Assembly: GCA_963763135.1 (NCBI GenBank)
Contig: CAVXNJ010000009.1
Span: 1-64,000, forward strand
Source: JANMZO01 sp963763135
GTDB lineage: Bacteria; Actinomycetota; Acidimicrobiia; Acidimicrobiales; JANYDT01
Reading direction: 5' to 3'
Length of the DNA: 64,000 nt
This document shows positions 36,696 through 45,071 of the stretch, piece by piece (position 1 is the first letter of the stretch; each line of letters starts with the position of its first letter). The position numbers and the translations under genes were made by a program. The notes under the pieces are model-generated. The model did not search any database. It was given only the letters and a program-made list of their open reading frames with translations, and was not told where the DNA came from.

Positions 36696-37670
36696 ATGGG
36701 CGTGACGACAGACGTACATGGCTTCGAACGGCTGCTTGAGCCTTTTCGTTCGGAGTTGCTGGCGTACTACTATCGAATGCTCGGCTCCTCCCGAGATGCG
36801 GAGGATTTGGTCCAGGACACCTACCTGAGGGCGTGGCGCGCCCGGGAGCAATATGACGAGAGTCGCAGTTCGTTGCGCACGTGGCTCTACCGGATCGCGT
36901 CGAACGCCTGCCTGACCGCCCTGGAGGTCCGCGGTCGTCGACCGCTGCCGTCGGGTCTGGTGGGGCCGTCGGATCCGCTCGGGCCGCTCGTGCTGGGAGA
37001 CAACGTCGCGTGGCTCCAGCCCATTCCGGACTCCTTGCTTGCTGGCGATCCGGCCGGGATTCTGATCGACCGTAACACCCTACGCTTGGCGTTCGTCGCC
37101 GCCCTGCAGCACCTGTCAGACCGTCAGCGTGGCGCGCTGATCTTGCGTGAGGTACTCGGCTTCTCCGCCTCGGAGGCGGCCGAGATTATGGGAACCACCG
37201 TCGTGTCGGTTAACAGTTCCCTGCAACGAGCGCGTACCCGTTTGAAGGACGTGGGCATCCGGAAGGAACATCTCAGCGAGCCGTCCACAGCCGAGCAGCG
37301 GGCTTGGGTTGATCGCTACATGAGGGCGTTCGAGCACGCCGACATCGAGGGTCTCAAGCTGCTGCTCACTGACGACGTGCTGATGGAGATGCCGCCGATG
37401 CTCAACTGGTTCGTCGGCTTGGACAACTACGGCCTGTTCATGGGGTGGGTCTTCGAGAAGGCCGGAACGGACTGGCATCTGAAGGAAGTCGCGGCCAACG
37501 GCCAGCCGGGTTTCGCTGCCTATCGACGCGTTGATGGCGGGTACGAGTTGCACACGCTCCAGATTTTCACCGTCACGGCTAAAGGCATCAGCCGGAATTC
37601 GGTCTTCCAGAATTCCGACGTTTTCGCTTCTTTCGGTCTGGCATTGGTCCTCGACGCCGATGGATTCTGA
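36696..37670 (+). CDS. ECF sigma-70 factor with C-terminal SnoaL-like domain
   Basis: 324 residues. ATG 36696 is chosen for AAGGAAGGA just upstream. Region 2 (LLAYYYRMLGSSRDAEDLVQ and DTYLRAWRAREQYDESRSSL), region 4 (LQHLSDRQRGALILREVLGF, SASEAAEIMGTTVVSVNSSL), then an NTF2/SnoaL-like C-terminal domain (about 205-320). This is the layout of SigG-like factors (TIGR02960 type), in which the C-terminal domain is thought to control activity in place of an anti-sigma factor. No anti-sigma gene is adjacent. Confidence 0.9.
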   Translation: MGVTTDVHGFERLLEPFRSELLAYYYRMLGSSRDAEDLVQDTYLRAWRAREQYDESRSSLRTWLYRIASNACLTALEVRGRRPLPSGLVGPSDPLGPLVLGDNVAWLQPIPDSLLAGDPAGILIDRNTLRLAFVAALQHLSDRQRGALILREVLGFSASEAAEIMGTTVVSVNSSLQRARTRLKDVGIRKEHLSEPSTAEQRAWVDRYMRAFEHADIEGLKLLLTDDVLMEMPPMLNWFVGLDNYGLFMGWVFEKAGTDWHLKEVAANGQPGFAAYRRVDGGYELHTLQIFTVTAKGISRNSVFQNSDVFASFGLALVLDADGF

Positions 37671-37810
37671 CCGTCACACTCGAACGGCCACAACTGGGTC
37701 GAGATGCCTTCAACATATGTTGCGAGGACGCGATGAGTTCCGGTCCCGCCGCCGGTATGTACTTGCGAGTTCGCCGGAGCACCCTGGCGAAACGATCCAA
37801 GGGAGAATCA

Positions 37811-38221
37811 ATGTCTAAAGAACGCGCAGTAGACGAGGCGGCTATCCAAGCTGTACTGGCTAAGTCGTACAAGGCGTGGGAGGAGGGCGACGCCAACGGT
37901 ATGGTCGCCGACTACACCCCGGATGCCACTGCGATCATGACCGGGTCGCGCCGCGAGAGCCGCGACGAGGTTCGCGACAACATGGCCTTGGCCTTCGGTG
38001 GCCCTCTCAAGGGAACCTCGACTTACAACAAGCAGCTCAGTCTCCGCTTCCTCGGCGAGGATGCAGCAGTCGTCGTGAGCGAATCGGGCATCCTGTTCCG
38101 AGGAGAGACTGAGGTTCCTGACTCGGCCAAGGTGAACGCGACCTGGGTCTTTGAGAAGCGAGACGGCGAATGGAGGATCGCCGCCTATCACAACAGCCCG
38201 GTGCTGGCACCTGAGCGTTGA
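37811..38221 (+). CDS. SgcJ/EcaC-like SnoaL-fold protein
   Basis: 136 residues. ATG 37811 with AAGGGAG upstream. NTF2-fold sequence: AVLAKSYKAWEEGDANGMVA, DYTPDATAIMTGSRRESRDE, and KVNATWVFEKRDGEWRIAAY with the typical W-x-I-A-x-H-x-S ending (AAYHNSPV). Family members of this type are annotated as SgcJ/EcaC oxidoreductase-like proteins of unclear reaction. It may be a target or partner of the ECF sigma factor directly upstream. Confidence 0.82.
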   Translation: MSKERAVDEAAIQAVLAKSYKAWEEGDANGMVADYTPDATAIMTGSRRESRDEVRDNMALAFGGPLKGTSTYNKQLSLRFLGEDAAVVVSESGILFRGETEVPDSAKVNATWVFEKRDGEWRIAAYHNSPVLAPER

Positions 38222-38351
38222 ACAGCCCATTCTGAGCGGCAGCGTCCGTTCGTAGTGGCACGCGAGCTTGACGTCATTGCCCAGTGTCCCGACTGATCTT
38301 TCGTACCGCGCGAGGCCTCGTGTGGACTACAAGTTCCCATCCACCAAGTTC

Positions 38352-38687
38352 TCATCCGCTCGCTCCTGTTCGTCCGGGTTCCGGAGTCGGCGGGCTTTCG
38401 GGGGTTGTAAGGAGGGTGATCAACCGAATGATGTCCGCCCGGAGGTCGATCCCGTCGATGGTAAGCGCGCCTAGGGTTGCGAGCACCTCACCGGCTCCGT
38501 CTGGAAAAAGCGGCTGAGTCACAGCAGGCTGAGTCGCGTCCGAACGGGGTGCGTCGGCGGTGGCATGCCCGAAGTACGTGGCCGCGTCGGTTGGCGCAGC
38601 GGTCGCGCTGACGTCGTCCGCCCATGTCGGGGCCGACAGGGGCTGGAACCGGCGGCGTATCCCGTCAGACGACCGGTCAGGCGGCAT
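38352..38687 (-). CDS. small hypothetical protein coupled to the helicase gene
   Basis: ATG 38687 overlaps the helicase stop by 11 bases. 111 residues, Pro/Ala/Thr-rich except for a coherent segment (GAGEVLATLGALTIDGIDLR). In related actinobacteria this helicase is usually followed by a SWIM zinc-finger protein of several hundred residues. The segment recalls the end of that protein, so this may be what is left after an internal deletion. No zinc-finger motif is present. Confidence 0.4.
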   Translation of the reverse strand: MPPDRSSDGIRRRFQPLSAPTWADDVSATAAPTDAATYFGHATADAPRSDATQPAVTQPLFPDGAGEVLATLGALTIDGIDLRADIIRLITLLTTPESPPTPEPGRTGASG

Positions 38688-41600
38688 CGGGGTCGATCTC
38701 CTTGGCACCGGTGTCGGACTCGATGGCAGCCGGAGGGTCGCGGCGAGGAACGGCGTGCGATCTGTGCACTTGGTCATCGAGCGACAGCATCTGGCGGAGG
38801 TCGTCGGTGGAGAGCTCGGTGATCCAGCGATCCCCGCTGCTGAGCACGCGGTCGGCCAGGTCCCGCTTCTCGGCGATCAGCTTGTCGATGCGTTCCTCGA
38901 TGGTGCCGCGGGTGGCCAGTTTGTGCACAAGCACCGTCGCCGCCTGTCCGATGCGCCACGCCCGGTCACTGGCCTGATCCTCCACCGCGGGATTCCACCA
39001 TCGGTCGATGTGGATGACCTGGCCGGCGGCGGTGAGGTTGAGCCCGCTGCCGCCTGCTTTGAGGCTGACCAGCAACAGCGGCACGCGTCCGTCCTGGAAC
39101 TCGCCGACCATGGTGTCGCGGCGTCGCTTCGTCAGACCGCCGTGAAGGAACGGCACGTCCATGGAGAGTCGTGTCGCCAGATGCCGTTGCACGAGATCGC
39201 CCATGGCCACGTACTGCGTGAATGCGATGACCCGGTCGCCCGTGTCGAACGCGTCGTCGAGAAGTTGGTCGAGCCGGGTGAGCTTTCCGCTGCGGCCCTC
39301 GAGGCGGCCGCCGTCGCCGAGGTAGTGCACCGGATGATTGCAGATCTGCTTGAGTCTCGTGATGGTGGCCACGATGGCGCCGCGCCGGTCGATGCCCTTC
39401 AGTTCGGAGATGCGCCCGAAAAGTGTGTCGACGACCGCCCGATAGAGCGATGCCTGTTCGTGCGTGAGCGTGGCCCACGCCGTGGTTTCGATCTTGTCAG
39501 GAAGTTCGGGCACCAACGACCGGTCGGTCTTCGAACGGCGCAGAAGCAGCGGACCGATCCTCGTGTGCAATCGGGCGGTCACCGCAGGGTCACGGTGGAG
39601 TTCGATCGGAACGGCGAAGGACCGACGGAACGCCACCGGCGAGCCCAACACCCCGGGGTTGACGAGATCCATGACCGACCACAGGTCGGCCAGTCGGTTC
39701 TCGACCGGTGTACCGGTGAGGGCCAATCGCTGACGAGCCGGGATCGTCCTGATCGCCTTGGCGGCCAGCGTGTGGTGGTTCTTCACGTGTTGCGCCTCGT
39801 CGACCACCACGCGCTCCCACGTCGTGCGGGCCAGGGTGGCCGCATCTCGCGTGGCGGTGGCGTAGGTGGTGATAACTAGGTCGACATTTTTGACCCAGAT
39901 GTCGAACTCTGCATCCGCGGTCCGCCCGACGCCATGGTGCACCGCGACCCGAAGGGAAGGGACGAAGCGCGCCGACTCCGTCTCCCAGTTGTGCACCACC
40001 GACAGCGGACAGATCAGCAGCGTCGGCCCGGTCCCTTCATGGGCGAGGAGCGCGAGGACCTGGACGGTCTTGCCCAGCCCCATGTCGTCGGCCAGGACCC
40101 CGCCGAGGCCGAGCCGTGAGAGAAACGCCAACCATCCGACGCCGCGCTGTTGGTACGGACGCAAGTGACCGACAAAGCCTGGTGGTTCCTCGACCGGTAC
40201 GAGCCGATCATCGGGGAGACCTCCGAGAAGCTCATGGGCCCACCCATCGCCGGTGAGCTCCGCTATGTCGCGATCCGTGTCCGCATCGAGCGCGAGTAGC
40301 CCGATCGCTGTGGTGATCGGCGCCTCGCGCCGTAGCCGGGTCACAGCGGTCAGTGCCGCAGCGACCTGGTCCCGGTCGATGACGGTCCATCTCCCGCGGA
40401 AGGTCAGCAACTCGTACTTCGATTTGGCGAGGCGCTTCAGTTCGTCCTCTGTCAGTACCTCACCACCGAGTACGACGACCCAGTTGATGGCGACGAGGCT
40501 CTTGGCCGTCAGCATCCCGCTCGCGACCACCGGATCAGTCGGGGTGGCGTGTCCGATGACCCGCGCCCTCGAAGGCTTCACCCACCATGCCGGCAGCTGC
40601 ACGACAAGGCCCGCAGCTTTGATGGCGTCGAGATCGTGGTGGACGACCTGCAGCACCTCGCCCATCGAGAGCTTCGCCACGGCGGGATGGGTCTCGTCGA
40701 AGGCCAGCGCCAGGGTTGGCGAAGCAACCTGCAATCGTCTGTGCACATATCGAATTGCGCGCTGCGCGCCGTCCACGTCGAATTCGGGTGCGTCGCGCGC
40801 CTTCCGTGTGGTCTGCCAGACCCACTCCGCCGACAGGTAGAGGCTCGGATCCCGGTCCGGAGCGACGAACAGCTCGACGTTCCATTTGTCGATGGTCGAG
40901 CTGTTCCTGTTCCCGTCCTCATCTGACCCCTCGTCGTGATCAGTACCGTCGGCCCCTTCGCGGTGGTCGGTGTCATCGGGCTGCAGACGGGCGAAGACCG
41001 TCACGTCGGCCAAGGGCGATCGCCCGCTCAGCGGCGACGACCACCGGTCGATCTCATCGGCGATCACCTCGAGGGCGAGGCGCTCGGCGTCGTTGTTGAC
41101 GGCGACGTCCGGGCCCACACACAGCGCCGACAACACACGCCGCGCCATGACGGCGACGGGTCGGTGATCGCGCTCGGTCGGTCCGCCGGCACCCGCGCCC
41201 CACAAACGCAGACGTACCGCGTCGTCGACGAACGCATCGAGCAACCGGCTCGTCAGCTGCCACGCCGGCTCGTCGGCGTGCAACGCACCGAACACCGGAG
41301 GCATCGCCTCGGTGAGCGCCACCAGCGACCGCGTGGTCGACGGGTCCAACGCCGGGATCCAGGTCGTGCGGGCCGACGCGGCGTCGACGGCGGGGATGAC
41401 CCGGCCCGACCCCACGAGCTCGGCCGCCAGTGCAGCGACGGCCGCAGTCCAGCCCAGCGAGGGGCTGAGGGTCCTCCACGGCACCCAGCGCTGGACCTCG
41501 AACGCTTCGGCCGCGACGCCGGGATCTACCAGTGCAGCCGTCACGGTCGTCGGTGTGCGCTTCCCCGGGATGTCCAACGTGCGGCGTACCTGTTGTACGT

Positions 41601-41709
41601 CCTCACCGAACAATCGCCGAGCCAGGGCCATCGTCCGCTCAGACGACAGAGCCCGATCGTGCCACCCCATGGCGGCCAGCTGCCCGTGGTCCCATGCGAG
41701 ATGCAGCAC
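38677..41709 (-). CDS. SNF2-family DEAD/DEAH-box helicase
   Basis: 1010 residues from GTG 41709. The N-terminal half is the actinobacterial SNF2-associated region. The ATPase core begins near residue 515: LRPYQQRGVGWLAFLSRLGL, motif I DDMGLGKT, motif II VVVDEAQH (DEAQ rather than DEAH), and motif III LALTGTPVENRL. In the C-terminal lobe are LLLVSLKAGGSGLNLTAAG and QASDRAWRIGQ (motif VI). Members are ATP-driven DNA translocases linked to transcription or repair; the RapA/SNF2 class is the nearest. It ends in a 4-to-11-base coupling with the small gene downstream. Confidence 0.93.
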   Translation of the reverse strand: MLHLAWDHGQLAAMGWHDRALSSERTMALARRLFGEDVQQVRRTLDIPGKRTPTTVTAALVDPGVAAEAFEVQRWVPWRTLSPSLGWTAAVAALAAELVGSGRVIPAVDAASARTTWIPALDPSTTRSLVALTEAMPPVFGALHADEPAWQLTSRLLDAFVDDAVRLRLWGAGAGGPTERDHRPVAVMARRVLSALCVGPDVAVNNDAERLALEVIADEIDRWSSPLSGRSPLADVTVFARLQPDDTDHREGADGTDHDEGSDEDGNRNSSTIDKWNVELFVAPDRDPSLYLSAEWVWQTTRKARDAPEFDVDGAQRAIRYVHRRLQVASPTLALAFDETHPAVAKLSMGEVLQVVHHDLDAIKAAGLVVQLPAWWVKPSRARVIGHATPTDPVVASGMLTAKSLVAINWVVVLGGEVLTEDELKRLAKSKYELLTFRGRWTVIDRDQVAAALTAVTRLRREAPITTAIGLLALDADTDRDIAELTGDGWAHELLGGLPDDRLVPVEEPPGFVGHLRPYQQRGVGWLAFLSRLGLGGVLADDMGLGKTVQVLALLAHEGTGPTLLICPLSVVHNWETESARFVPSLRVAVHHGVGRTADAEFDIWVKNVDLVITTYATATRDAATLARTTWERVVVDEAQHVKNHHTLAAKAIRTIPARQRLALTGTPVENRLADLWSVMDLVNPGVLGSPVAFRRSFAVPIELHRDPAVTARLHTRIGPLLLRRSKTDRSLVPELPDKIETTAWATLTHEQASLYRAVVDTLFGRISELKGIDRRGAIVATITRLKQICNHPVHYLGDGGRLEGRSGKLTRLDQLLDDAFDTGDRVIAFTQYVAMGDLVQRHLATRLSMDVPFLHGGLTKRRRDTMVGEFQDGRVPLLLVSLKAGGSGLNLTAAGQVIHIDRWWNPAVEDQASDRAWRIGQAATVLVHKLATRGTIEERIDKLIAEKRDLADRVLSSGDRWITELSTDDLRQMLSLDDQVHRSHAVPRRDPPAAIESDTGAKEIDPDAA

Positions 41710-41781
41710 CCGGACACCCTAACTCGACCAGACCGCGCATCCGGCTAGACCACGACGCGCTCCCTCCGGAACGACGCACCT

Positions 41782-42441
41782 TCAGAGGCCTGTGTTGTTC
41801 GTGCGGACGAGGCCATCGAGGATGAGGTCGAGGACGAATTCGAAACTGCTTGAGGTCTCTCCGTCGAGGTGTTGGCGGACATGTGCGGCTGTGTGCGGGA
41901 AGTCCCCGTCAATGGTCTGGAGGAAGCTGCGCGCGGTGGCTTCGGCGCTCGCAGTGCCAGGGCTGGCGCGCATGCCGAGTTGTTGGAGGGTGTACCCGAG
42001 TACGTGGTTGTTGACGGCGTGGTAGCCGTGGTGCGCAAGCTCAGGGGCAAGTCCACTTCTGTCGAGGAGGTGCAGCAGGTCCTCCATGCGTTGCGTGCGC
42101 GCCGGGCCCGGCAGATGTCGAAGCCAGATGCCGGGCGCCCAGGGGTGGCGGACCAGGGCGTCGTGGGTGGCGATCGCTATGACCCGGATGGCGCTGAGGG
42201 GCGCTAGTTCGAATGGTGGTTCGTCGATCTCCGCTGCGACGGCATCGATCATTTCGGCGAGTAGTTCTTCTTTGCTGGCGACGTGGTTGTAGAGCGCCAT
42301 CACCTCGAAACCCAGGTGACGGGCGACGTTACGCATGCTGAGGGCCTCAAGCCCTTCTGCGTCAGCGAGCGCAACGCTGGCGGCGACAATGCGGGCGCGG
42401 CCAAGTGGTTCCCGGTCCTTGGTCTTCGGTGTTCTCGCCAT
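41782..42441 (-). CDS. TetR-family transcriptional regulator
   Basis: 219 residues. N-terminal helix-turn-helix (RIVAASVALADAEGLEALSM, RNVARHLGFEVMALYNHVAS, KEELLAEMID) and an all-helical ligand domain of the TetR_C type seen in TetR/AcrR regulators with long C-termini (HDALVRHPWAPGIWLRHLPG). It is divergent from the dehydrogenase, with a perfect 16-bp inverted repeat between them, so it almost certainly represses that gene and itself. Confidence 0.93.
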   Translation of the reverse strand: MARTPKTKDREPLGRARIVAASVALADAEGLEALSMRNVARHLGFEVMALYNHVASKEELLAEMIDAVAAEIDEPPFELAPLSAIRVIAIATHDALVRHPWAPGIWLRHLPGPARTQRMEDLLHLLDRSGLAPELAHHGYHAVNNHVLGYTLQQLGMRASPGTASAEATARSFLQTIDGDFPHTAAHVRQHLDGETSSSFEFVLDLILDGLVRTNNTGL

Positions 42442-42490
42442 CGGGCTGTCCGTTCGTTCCGGTGTGTTGGAACGACGTTACTCCTTGACG

Positions 42491-42527
42491 AACGTACACT
42501 GTACATGCAATATGTACAGTGTACGTT
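42491..42527. promoter_or_regulatory. perfect inverted repeat, TetR operator candidate
   Basis: AACGTACACTGTACAT and its exact complement ATGTACAGTGTACGTT around GCAAT. Each arm also contains an inner near-palindrome (GTACACTGTAC), which would suit two TetR dimers bound side by side. It lies 49 bases from the TetR start and 18 from the dehydrogenase start. Confidence 0.85.
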
Positions 42528-42545
42528 TCGAAAGGGAGTAGGAAG

Positions 42546-43586
42546 ATGAGTCGAGTAGTTGAGAACGCTGGCGACAGTCGTGAAAAGGTTGACGCGGGGG
42601 TTCCCTCGACGATGCGGGCGGTTGTTGCCCGCCGGTACGGCTCGCCCGATGTTGTTGCCGTCGAGGAGGTCGCCACGCCATCGCCCGGACCCGGGGAGGT
42701 GCTCGTGCGGGTCGAAGCCTCCTCGCTGAACGCGCTCGACTGGCACTACCTGACCGGCACGCCGTACTTCATGAGGCTGATGTCGGGGTTGCGGCGCCCG
42801 AAGCGCACGATCTTCGGCGCTGATGTCGCCGGCTCGATTGTTTCGGTCGGTGCTGCGGTGAGCGGGCTCGAGCCGGGTGATGCGGTATTCGGTCAGTGTG
42901 GGAGTGGCGGCTGTGCGGAGTACGTCGCGGTCAAGGCGGAGAACCTTGTTCGCAAGCCCGGGCCCGTGTCGTTCAATGCTGCAGCGGCAACACCGGTCGC
43001 AGCCCTCACCGCGCTGCAAGGGCTTCGTACTCACGGCAAGGTTGAGCGTGGCGAGCGGGTGTTGGTGAACGGCGCCGCCGGGGGAGTTGGCACGTTCGCG
43101 GTGCAGATAGCGGTAGCGCTTGGTGCCGAGGTGACCGCGGTGTGCAGTACCCGGAACACGGAGATGGTCCGTGGTCTCGGTGCGGTCGAAGTCATCGACT
43201 ACACGGTTGATGACTTTGTGGATTGTGGTCGGCACTTCGACGTCATGTTCGACAATGTCGGTAACCGCAGTGCGGCTGATTGTCTGAAAGTGTTGAGATC
43301 TGGTGCGCGATATATAGCTATTACCGGTCCCACCAAGAACCAGTGGATCGACCCGTTGCCTCACTTGGCCCGGAAGACCCTCGCCATGTGGCGTTCCAGC
43401 GCGTCGTTCCACCAATTCACCGAGTCACCCAACGAAACCGATCTGGCCTTCCTCGCCGAACTTCTCGACGCCGGAACGGTGACGCCGGTGATCGACCGCG
43501 TGATTGGACTCGATGCGGTCGCCGACGGCTTACGGGAACTCATGACCGGTCACGCCCGAGCGAAGATTGTCGTCGTGCCCTCGTGA
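42546..43586 (+). CDS. NAD(P)-dependent quinone-oxidoreductase-type alcohol dehydrogenase (MDR family)
   Basis: 346 residues from ATG 42546 (GGAGTAGGAAG upstream). MDR fold: PGPGEVLVRVEASSLNALDW (catalytic domain), FGADVAGSIVSVGAAVSGLE, and nucleotide-binding VNGAAGGVGTFAVQIA. No structural-zinc cysteines of the ADH class are seen, which places it with the NADPH:quinone oxidoreductase group (QOR/zeta-crystallin). The adjacent TetR protein probably senses its substrate, likely a quinone or reactive carbonyl. Confidence 0.92.
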   Translation: MSRVVENAGDSREKVDAGVPSTMRAVVARRYGSPDVVAVEEVATPSPGPGEVLVRVEASSLNALDWHYLTGTPYFMRLMSGLRRPKRTIFGADVAGSIVSVGAAVSGLEPGDAVFGQCGSGGCAEYVAVKAENLVRKPGPVSFNAAAATPVAALTALQGLRTHGKVERGERVLVNGAAGGVGTFAVQIAVALGAEVTAVCSTRNTEMVRGLGAVEVIDYTVDDFVDCGRHFDVMFDNVGNRSAADCLKVLRSGARYIAITGPTKNQWIDPLPHLARKTLAMWRSSASFHQFTESPNETDLAFLAELLDAGTVTPVIDRVIGLDAVADGLRELMTGHARAKIVVVPS

Positions 43587-43784
43587 CGAGCCTGCACAAC
43601 GTTCCCGTCGACACCCGATTGAGGCTTTCGGCGCTGTGGGCTTCGGTGATGTTCTGCTACGACGAATGCACGAACGCGTAAGACCTTCGGCCGCATCTGG
43701 GCGCCTACTAGTAAGCGCGCGTAGGTAACCCGCTCGACGAACTGCCTTCCCACTCGGCATCGGTCCGAGACCGACTGACCGCTG

Positions 43785-44069
43785 TTACGGCTTCGAATCG
43801 CCTAACACGGAGTACTCCCAGCAAATGACCGGGTTGTGGTTGCAGAGGATATTCATGGTGCCGCTAGCCTGGCGCAGGCGCGTCGGGTTGATGAGCGTGG
43901 CACCGATTGGCGGGGTCAGCTGGGCGAACCCGGAGACGTCGTCGTCTGAAATCTGTTCCTCGACCCTGGTGGCCCGATCGAGGATGAGGTCCAATAGGCG
44001 GCGCTCACGTTCGGTTAGTTCGAGGGCGAGCAGTTTGTCGGTCAGGGTCTCGGGGGTCTGGCGGGTCAT
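43785..44069 (-). CDS. 94-residue protein, possible peptide precursor
   Basis: ATG 44069 with AAAGGAC upstream. The N-terminus (TLTDKLLALELTERERRLLD, then LILDRATRVEEQI) is an amphipathic helix that closely matches the start of the neighbouring upstream gene. The C-terminus (NILCNHNPVICWEYSVLGDS) contains two cysteines and two tryptophan/tyrosine residues in an otherwise plain sequence. A conserved leader-like half with a distinct Cys-containing end is the layout of a ribosomally made, modified peptide, but no modifying enzyme is next to it. Function unknown. Confidence 0.6.
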   Translation of the reverse strand: MTRQTPETLTDKLLALELTERERRLLDLILDRATRVEEQISDDDVSGFAQLTPPIGATLINPTRLRQASGTMNILCNHNPVICWEYSVLGDSKP

Positions 44070-44167
44070 GTGGTGTCCTTTGGTGGTTGATGATGAGTAC
44101 GGCGTACGGCTGAGTTGCGGACCGTCGCGGAACGATCCACGACGGAGTTCGTCGGTGCTGGCACTGG

Positions 44168-44740
44168 CTAACCGCATGCACGCTCGGGTGAAGCGTCGTC
44201 GTCGGACGCGTCGCACCAGAGCTCGTCGGTGAGTTGGTAGCCGCGGGCTCGGAGGTAGGCGTAGCTTTCGGCGGCCGAGAGGCTTCCCTCGGGCGGTGCC
44301 TCGCCGGGAATGATCGGAAGATGATGGATGAAACGGCCCGCTTTGGCGTGGCAGTAGCGCTCGTAGTCCGCAGTGAACAGGATGAATTGATGCCAGGCTT
44401 CGTCGACCTCCGGCGAGGGAGCAAGGACGACCTCGTATCCGCAAGTGGCGCTTTCGAGGTAGAGAAGAGCGTTACGCAGAGCGTCGGTCGCCCGCTCTAA
44501 GGAGACCTCCAGAGTCAACGCCACTTTCCGGATGATGGCGCGCTGCACGGCGGGGCGAATCAGTGCAACCGGCGCGACCAGGTCGATACCGGCGAGCTCT
44601 AACATCGAAGCGCGAGTCAACAGACCATCGAGTTCGTGGCGCTCCCGATCGTTCAGTGCAACCGCCGCGATCTTTGAGGCGAGCGTCGCGTGTTCATCGA
44701 GTGTCGCCTCGTGGCCTCGGGGGTTTGTTACGGTCGCCAT
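44168..44740 (-). CDS. glycine-rich-domain-like (DUF1399-type) protein
   Basis: 190 residues. N-terminal segment TLASKIAAVALNDRERHELD and GLLTRASML parallels the downstream 94-residue protein. The C-terminal half contains SPEVDEAWHQFILFTADYER and FIHHLPIIPGE, the (V/M)DxxWHxFILFTxDY pattern of the glycine-rich-domain (DUF1399-like) family. The histidines could bind a metal; no enzyme activity is established. It is transcribed toward the 94-residue gene with a 98-base gap. Confidence 0.7.
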   Translation of the reverse strand: MATVTNPRGHEATLDEHATLASKIAAVALNDRERHELDGLLTRASMLELAGIDLVAPVALIRPAVQRAIIRKVALTLEVSLERATDALRNALLYLESATCGYEVVLAPSPEVDEAWHQFILFTADYERYCHAKAGRFIHHLPIIPGEAPPEGSLSAAESYAYLRARGYQLTDELWCDASDDDASPERACG

Positions 44741-45071
44741 CTCGTTTTTCGCTCGCTCTCATTGGCACGGCGACATGCCGGCACCACTACAGACGACAAC
44801 GACGCCAGTCGGTTACAGGTCGATGTGCCCGACCGGCGCAATGCCTGGCGGATCGGTTCGGTGTGCGGCTCCACTCCTTGGTGAGCACCCCATCCAGGTC
44901 CTGAGCGAAGCACTCGGGTTATGCGCGCAGCCAAATCCCTGAACTCATTGATTCCGGAGCCATCGTTTCCTGTCGATGAACCAATCGGTGGGTGCTTCGA
45001 TCGTGCCGTTGGATGTTGCTAAACGGCGGAAGGGGCAACCTGCCCGAGAATGTCAAGTACCGGACGCGATG
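44741..45071. other. non-coding stretch
   Basis: About 330 bases between a minus-strand start and the end of the next minus-strand gene. I see no gene, repeat or hairpin that I would call. The promoter of the 190-residue protein should be in it. Confidence 0.5.

Noticed and set aside
38560..39879. 439-codon frame on the + strand opposite the SNF2 helicase.
   Set aside because: Antisense shadow; the helicase on the other strand has all its motifs.
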